NCBI GenBank assembly: GCA_000435715.1
Contig: FR882590.1
Span: forward strand, 4,226 to 14,068
Length of the DNA stretch: 9,843 bases
Source: Firmicutes bacterium CAG:145
GTDB lineage: Bacteria > Bacillota > Clostridia > Peptostreptococcales > Anaerovoracaceae
Reading direction: 5' to 3'
Shown here one piece after another: positions 6,958 through 9,843 of the stretch; the stretch's first letter is position 1; every line of letters starts with the position of its first letter. The position numbers were made by a program, and so were the translations under genes. Below the pieces are notes generated by a model. That model had not been told where the DNA came from, ran no database searches, and worked only from the letters and a program-made list of their open reading frames with translations.

Positions 6958-7419
6958 CCCCGGAAAGCCTAATTGCCTCAATGCCTCGAACAATATTATA
7001 TTTGCGGAATTGGCGAGGTTAAAAGATCTGGATCTGGTATTTTCACTCATGGGTATTCTTATAGCTCTGTCTTCATGCCGGGATATGAAGTCTGCGGGAA
7101 GTCCCCTGGTCTCTCTTCCGAAGAGTATAAAGTCTCCGTCCTCAAAGGAGGCGGCGGTATATATCTGTCCGCCTCTGGTAGTGGCAAGCCACAGCCTTTT
7201 ATGTCCGTATTTTTCCATGAAAGATTCGAGGCTTTCGTGAATCTCAAGATCTACATACGGCCAGTAGTCCAGTCCCGCTCTCTTTAAATGTTTATCATCT
7301 ATACTGAATCCCAGCGGCTTTACCAGATGCAGCTTCGTATCTGTAGCTGCGCAGGTCCTGGCTATATTACCTGTATTTGGAGGTATTTCAGGCTGGACGA
7401 ACACTATATTAAGGCTCAT
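6949..7419 (-). CDS. trmL: tRNA (cytidine/uridine-34 2'-O)-methyltransferase, SPOUT family
   Basis: SPOUT-fold enzyme that uses S-adenosylmethionine to methylate the ribose of the wobble nucleotide in leucine tRNAs (TrmL/YibK/CspR family). The 156-residue product is normal length. Visible motifs are the N-terminal FVQPEIPPNTGNIARTCAAT, KRAGLDYW, and the cofactor-binding trefoil-knot motifs LFGRETRGLP, IRIPM and RSFNLANSANIILFEALRQ. The usual RSLNLSN segment reads RSFNLAN, and the loop before it (SENTRS) seems one residue longer than in Bacillus CspR by my unaided alignment. I chose the ATG at 7419, with AGGAGA 6 bases upstream; a TTG at 7437 would swallow that ribosome site. It is transcribed divergently from hom. 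Confidence 0.94.
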   Translation of the reverse strand: MSLNIVFVQPEIPPNTGNIARTCAATDTKLHLVKPLGFSIDDKHLKRAGLDYWPYVDLEIHESLESFMEKYGHKRLWLATTRGGQIYTAASFEDGDFILFGRETRGLPADFISRHEDRAIRIPMSENTRSRSFNLANSANIILFEALRQLGFPGLK

Positions 7420-7482
7420 TTGTCTCTCCTTATCCAAAATTCATCGTTTTTCAAAAGGGCTCTCTGCATACTTCCCCAATAA

Positions 7483-7510
7483 ATAATAACAAATTTTCAA
7501 AAAAGGTAAA
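7483..7510 (-). promoter_or_regulatory. Weak candidate promoter for trmL
   Basis: On the minus strand, TTTACC (7510-7505) and TATTAT (7488-7483) are 16 bp apart, matching the sigma-A consensus at four and five of six positions. It would give a leader of about 55 bases. The region is AT-rich, so a chance match is quite possible. Its -35 overlaps the -35 of the divergent hom promoter. Confidence 0.3.
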
Positions 7511-7537
7511 GACAAAATTTAAAAACTGTTATATAAT
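7509..7537 (+). promoter_or_regulatory. Sigma-A-type promoter for hom
   Basis: AAGACA (7509-7514) and a perfect TATAAT (7532-7537) are 17 bp apart. Transcription would begin near 7544, giving a leader of only about 25 bases that is mostly ribosome site. There is thus no room for a T-box or threonine attenuator in this leader. The rest of the 149-bp trmL-hom divergent region shows nothing else that I can support. Confidence 0.68.
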
Positions 7538-7568
7538 TTTTTCACTGTGATTATTCGGAGGTAAACAT

Positions 7569-8540
7569 ATGAAAACTGCAAAGATCGGCCTGCTGGGTTT
7601 CGGCAACGTAGGCGGAGGAACTTATAAAATTCTTACAGATAACAAGCAAATCATCGAAAAAAGAACGGGCATCTCCCCTGAAATAGTGAAGATTTTGCAG
7701 CGCAACAAGAAGAAAAAGCGCTTTGCCAGCGCCGATCCGGCACTTTTGACAGAAGATCCCGACGATATAATAAAGAATCCGGAGATCGACATAGTAGTGG
7801 AAATGCTTGGAGGTATCGAGCCTGCGACTTCTTTCATGGTACAAGCCATGAAAGCCGGCAAACATGTAGTCAGCGCCAACAAGGCGGCCATCGCTGCCAA
7901 TTACGGTCTTCTCACAGAAACTGCCCGGGAAAACGGAGTCAGATTCCTGTTTGAAGCCAGCGTAGCAGGAGGTATTCCTGTTCTCACTTCAATTACTGGG
8001 GCGCTTCAGAGCAACAACTTTATCGAGATCATGGGAATACTTAACGGTACTACCAACTATATACTTACTAAGATGACCGAGGAGTCCCTCTCTTACGAAG
8101 AAGTATTAAAAGACGCTCAGGATAAGGGTTTTGCCGAGGCAGATCCCACCGCCGACGTGGAAGGCATAGACGCAGCCAATAAGCTTTCTATCCTGATGGC
8201 GCTATCTTTTGACAAGTATGTGGCTCCGGAAGATATACCTACTAAGGGAATATCAAAGATAACAGACCGCGACATATCTTCTGCGGCATCGCAGAACAAA
8301 GTCATAAAGCTCATAGGCACCGCCCGTATGGAAGACGGCAAACTTCAATACTGTGTGCAGCCTACTCTTCTTGACAACACTCATCCTCTTGCGGGAGTCG
8401 GCAACGAATTCAACGCCGTATATATCACCGGCGATATGGTAGGCGAGCTGATGTTTTACGGCAAAGGCGCCGGCCCTCTGCCTACGGGAAGCGCCGTATG
8501 CGGCGATATTATAGATATAATGAAGAATCTGGAGGTTTAA
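7569..8540 (+). CDS. hom: Homoserine dehydrogenase without ACT domain
   Basis: Reduces aspartate semialdehyde to homoserine with NAD(P)H, the branch point to threonine and methionine. The 323-residue product contains the Rossmann loop GFGNVGGG (10-17), SANKAA with Lys105, and the catalytic-domain stretch GILNGTTNYIL (156-166). The signature GFAEADPTADVEGIDAANK (187-205) carries the likely catalytic Asp201 and Lys205. The C-terminal cofactor-domain segment GKGAGPLPTGSAV follows. It ends right after GDIIDIMKNLEV, where most bacterial enzymes (around 400 residues or more) continue into a regulatory ACT domain. Both conserved domains are complete, so this looks like a short natural form and not a broken gene. 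Loss of threonine feedback through ACT is inferred. GGAGGT lies 6 bases before the ATG. The next gene starts 3 bases after its stop. Confidence 0.95.
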   Translation: MKTAKIGLLGFGNVGGGTYKILTDNKQIIEKRTGISPEIVKILQRNKKKKRFASADPALLTEDPDDIIKNPEIDIVVEMLGGIEPATSFMVQAMKAGKHVVSANKAAIAANYGLLTETARENGVRFLFEASVAGGIPVLTSITGALQSNNFIEIMGILNGTTNYILTKMTEESLSYEEVLKDAQDKGFAEADPTADVEGIDAANKLSILMALSFDKYVAPEDIPTKGISKITDRDISSAASQNKVIKLIGTARMEDGKLQYCVQPTLLDNTHPLAGVGNEFNAVYITGDMVGELMFYGKGAGPLPTGSAVCGDIIDIMKNLEV

Positions 8541-8543
8541 AAA

Positions 8544-9044
8544 ATGACATTATATAAGCAGTGGATAGATCTGATGGAAGGACAGAGTGAAGAAACTTTC
8601 AAGGCCTTCTGGAAAGAATACAGTGAAACGGAAACAAGAGTTTACGAGTATATCTTATCTCACAAAGGCGTTCACCTTTCAGGAACTTTCTCTGAACTCG
8701 TATCGAAATTCAAAGCCGACCCTGTCATCTTCATGGGTTTTCTCGACGGTATAAACACCAGTCTCAGAGAAGCTAACGACCTTGAAAAAATACAGGAGGA
8801 TACAGCTCTGGATCTGGACGTAGATTATGACAAGTTGTTTTTCAATATGCTCAAAGCCGACGCCGACTACCTCTACAGTCTTCCTCAGTGGGACGACGTT
8901 CTCTCCGAAGAAAGACGCACCGAAATAGTAAAGGAATTTAAACGCTCTAAGACGGTACACAAAGAGAAACAGCCGGGCAGAAACGATCCCTGCCCTTGCG
9001 GATCCGGCAAAAAATACAAAAAATGCTGCGGCGCAGCCAAATGA
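8544..9044 (+). CDS. SEC-C motif protein of unknown function
   Basis: A 166-residue soluble protein. Its last 22 residues form a SEC-C zinc-binding motif, GRNDPCPCGSGKKYKKCCG, with Cys150, Cys152, Cys161 and Cys162, as at the C-terminus of SecA and in many unrelated proteins. The first 140 residues are acidic and look helical, with no signal peptide or membrane helix. They contain phrases such as FKADPVIFMGFLDGIN and LDLDVDYDKLFFNMLKADADYLYSLPQW, and I do not recognise a catalytic motif. The gene starts 3 bases after hom, with its ribosome site GGAGGT inside the hom 3' end, so the two are very likely co-transcribed and translationally coupled. Tandem stops (TGA TAA) end it. It could be a ribosome- or translocon-associated factor, but only the metal-binding tail supports that, so function is left open. 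Confidence 0.9.
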   Translation: MTLYKQWIDLMEGQSEETFKAFWKEYSETETRVYEYILSHKGVHLSGTFSELVSKFKADPVIFMGFLDGINTSLREANDLEKIQEDTALDLDVDYDKLFFNMLKADADYLYSLPQWDDVLSEERRTEIVKEFKRSKTVHKEKQPGRNDPCPCGSGKKYKKCCGAAK

Positions 9045-9054
9045 TAAAAAATTC

Positions 9055-9086
9055 AGGAGTATTTTATTATGCCTAAGACGGCGTAA
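9055..9086 (+). other. Possible five-codon minigene before the BI-1 gene
   Basis: AGGAG (9055-9059) is followed 9 bases later by ATG and an open frame encoding MPKTA, ending in TAA at 9084-9086. The next gene's AAGGAG starts at the very next base. Such a short translated frame could tune translation of the gene behind it, but a five-codon frame with a ribosome site can easily occur by chance. Confidence 0.3.
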
Positions 9087-9098
9087 AAGGAGATTATT

Positions 9099-9782
9099 AT
9101 GTATAAAGAAGATCAGCTGTATCCCTCGGTGATACAGCACCAAAACAATTTTATTTTCAGGACTTTTGTCTGGATGATTGCAGGGCTCCTGGTGACGGCA
9201 GCCTGCGCATGGTTCACCTACGCTTCCAACCTTTTCTGGTACTTCCTGTACGAAAATACTTTCACAGTACTTTTGATCGCAGAACTTGTAGTGGTAGTAT
9301 TATTTTCATTTCTATTCAGGAAGCTGCCTCCTTTGGCCGTAGGCATACTGTATTTCGCCTACGCTGTACTCAACGGTGTGACCTTGTCGGTTATCTTCGC
9401 AGTATATCAGATGAGTTCAATAGTGTTGCTGTTCTTAGCCGGCGCCGCTCTCTTCGGCGGTTTTGCGCTGTACGGATTCAGATGCAAGAGCGATTTAAGC
9501 AAGTGGGGACCTCTGCTGATGATAACTCTCATAATAGCTATCGTCATGAGCCTGGTAAATATCTTCCTGCTCAAGAGCAGTTTCATGGAAGTTTTCATAG
9601 ACTGCGCCGTATTGTTCCTGTTCTTTGGTATAACTGTCTATGACATGAACAGGATAAAACAGTTCTCTTCGGCAGCTATGGAAAACAGCCAGAAGTTATA
9701 TATCTACGGCGCTATGCAGTTATATCTGGACTTCATAAATATCTTTCTGAGACTTTTAGCGCTGTTTGGAAAGAAGAAATAA
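9099..9782 (+). CDS. Bax inhibitor-1 (BI-1/YetJ-like) family membrane protein
   Basis: Multi-pass cytoplasmic membrane protein of the BI-1/YccA/TMBIM family; the Bacillus member YetJ is a pH-sensitive calcium leak. The 227-residue product has a short soluble N-terminus and about seven hydrophobic segments (roughly 20-40, 48-72, 80-102, 104-126, 135-158, 163-180, 205-222). Family landmarks are LNGVTLSVIF, FGGFALYGF, SDLSKWG, the YDMNRIK motif with Asp182, and LYLDFINIFLRLL with Asp211. The two Asp residues correspond to the gating pair of YetJ by motif, but their spacing (29) looks a few residues wider. AAGGAG lies 6 bases before the ATG. It sits 54 bases after the SEC-C gene and may belong to the hom unit, although a functional link is not evident. 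The exact transport role is inferred. Confidence 0.9.
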   Translation: MYKEDQLYPSVIQHQNNFIFRTFVWMIAGLLVTAACAWFTYASNLFWYFLYENTFTVLLIAELVVVVLFSFLFRKLPPLAVGILYFAYAVLNGVTLSVIFAVYQMSSIVLLFLAGAALFGGFALYGFRCKSDLSKWGPLLMITLIIAIVMSLVNIFLLKSSFMEVFIDCAVLFLFFGITVYDMNRIKQFSSAAMENSQKLYIYGAMQLYLDFINIFLRLLALFGKKK

Positions 9783-9788
9783 ATCATG

Positions 9789-9812
9789 TGAGTAACACCA
9801 TGTTCTCATTTT
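9789..9812 (+). terminator. Weak candidate terminator after the BI-1 gene
   Basis: TGAG-T-AACA and TGTTCTCA form an 8-bp stem with one bulged T and a CCA loop, followed by four T residues. It begins 7 bases after the stop codon, a fitting place to end the hom transcript. The stem is AT-rich and the T-tract short, so strength is doubtful. The remaining bases to the window end show no gene. Confidence 0.4.
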
Positions 9813-9843
9813 CCATACTGCAGACAGAGCGGCCGGATTTTCC

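Noticed and set aside
7420..7437. TTG start for trmL six codons upstream
   Set aside because: It would put the AGGAGA ribosome site inside the gene; the ATG at 7419 has good spacing and begins the conserved part.
7569..8540. hom as a truncated pseudogene
   Set aside because: All catalytic and cofactor motifs are intact, the frame ends cleanly, and the next gene's ribosome site is built into its 3' end, so it looks functional.
8976..9044. SEC-C motif read as the tail of a broken secA
   Set aside because: The 140 residues before it show no SecA motor motifs (no Walker A or DEAD box), and the gene has its own ribosome site and start.
9041..9076. Eleven-codon frame overlapping the end of the SEC-C gene
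   Set aside because: It has no ribosome site upstream; the overlapping five-codon frame at 9069 is better supported.

Overview
This window looks like chromosomal core sequence from a low-to-moderate GC anaerobic Firmicute of the Clostridia type. The reasons are strong AGGAGG-type ribosome sites, frequent ATA and AGA codons, a sigma-54 gene beside the gap-pgk-tpiA glycolytic genes with secG downstream, a K+-dependent-type membrane pyrophosphatase, and an ACT-less homoserine dehydrogenase. No tRNA, rRNA, CRISPR array, insertion sequence or phage gene was seen. The genus cannot be set from this reading.

Minus strand, 7419 down to 1, in order of transcription: trmL (tRNA wobble 2'-O-methyltransferase), rpoN (sigma-54), gap, pgk, tpiA, secG and hppA. 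rpoN has a very good sigma-A-type promoter (TTGAAA, 17 bp, extended TGGTATAAT) whose -35 lies inside the end of trmL. gap, pgk and tpiA are packed as one unit, with the tpiA ribosome site overlapping the pgk stop codon. secG has its own extended -10 promoter just after tpiA. hppA follows with a TATAAT box, a 10-bp stem-loop in its leader and a terminator hairpin cut by the window's left edge.

Plus strand, 7569 to 9782: a 149-bp divergent region carries a good promoter for hom (homoserine dehydrogenase without a regulatory ACT domain). Next come a small SEC-C zinc-motif protein of unknown function, 3 bases downstream, and a Bax inhibitor-1 (BI-1/YetJ-like) membrane protein. A possible five-codon minigene lies just before the last gene, and a weak terminator hairpin follows it.

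Functionally, gap, pgk and tpiA cover the triose and first ATP-yielding part of glycolysis; pgm and eno are not in this window. SecG belongs to the protein-export channel. HppA turns cytosolic pyrophosphate into an ion gradient. Most of the window is ordinary housekeeping content and I do not see a clear undescribed system. The points most worth checking are the GAPDH cofactor pocket, which lacks the usual NAD-selecting Asp; a weak -24/-12-like site between rpoN and gap; the SEC-C protein; and the possible minigene.
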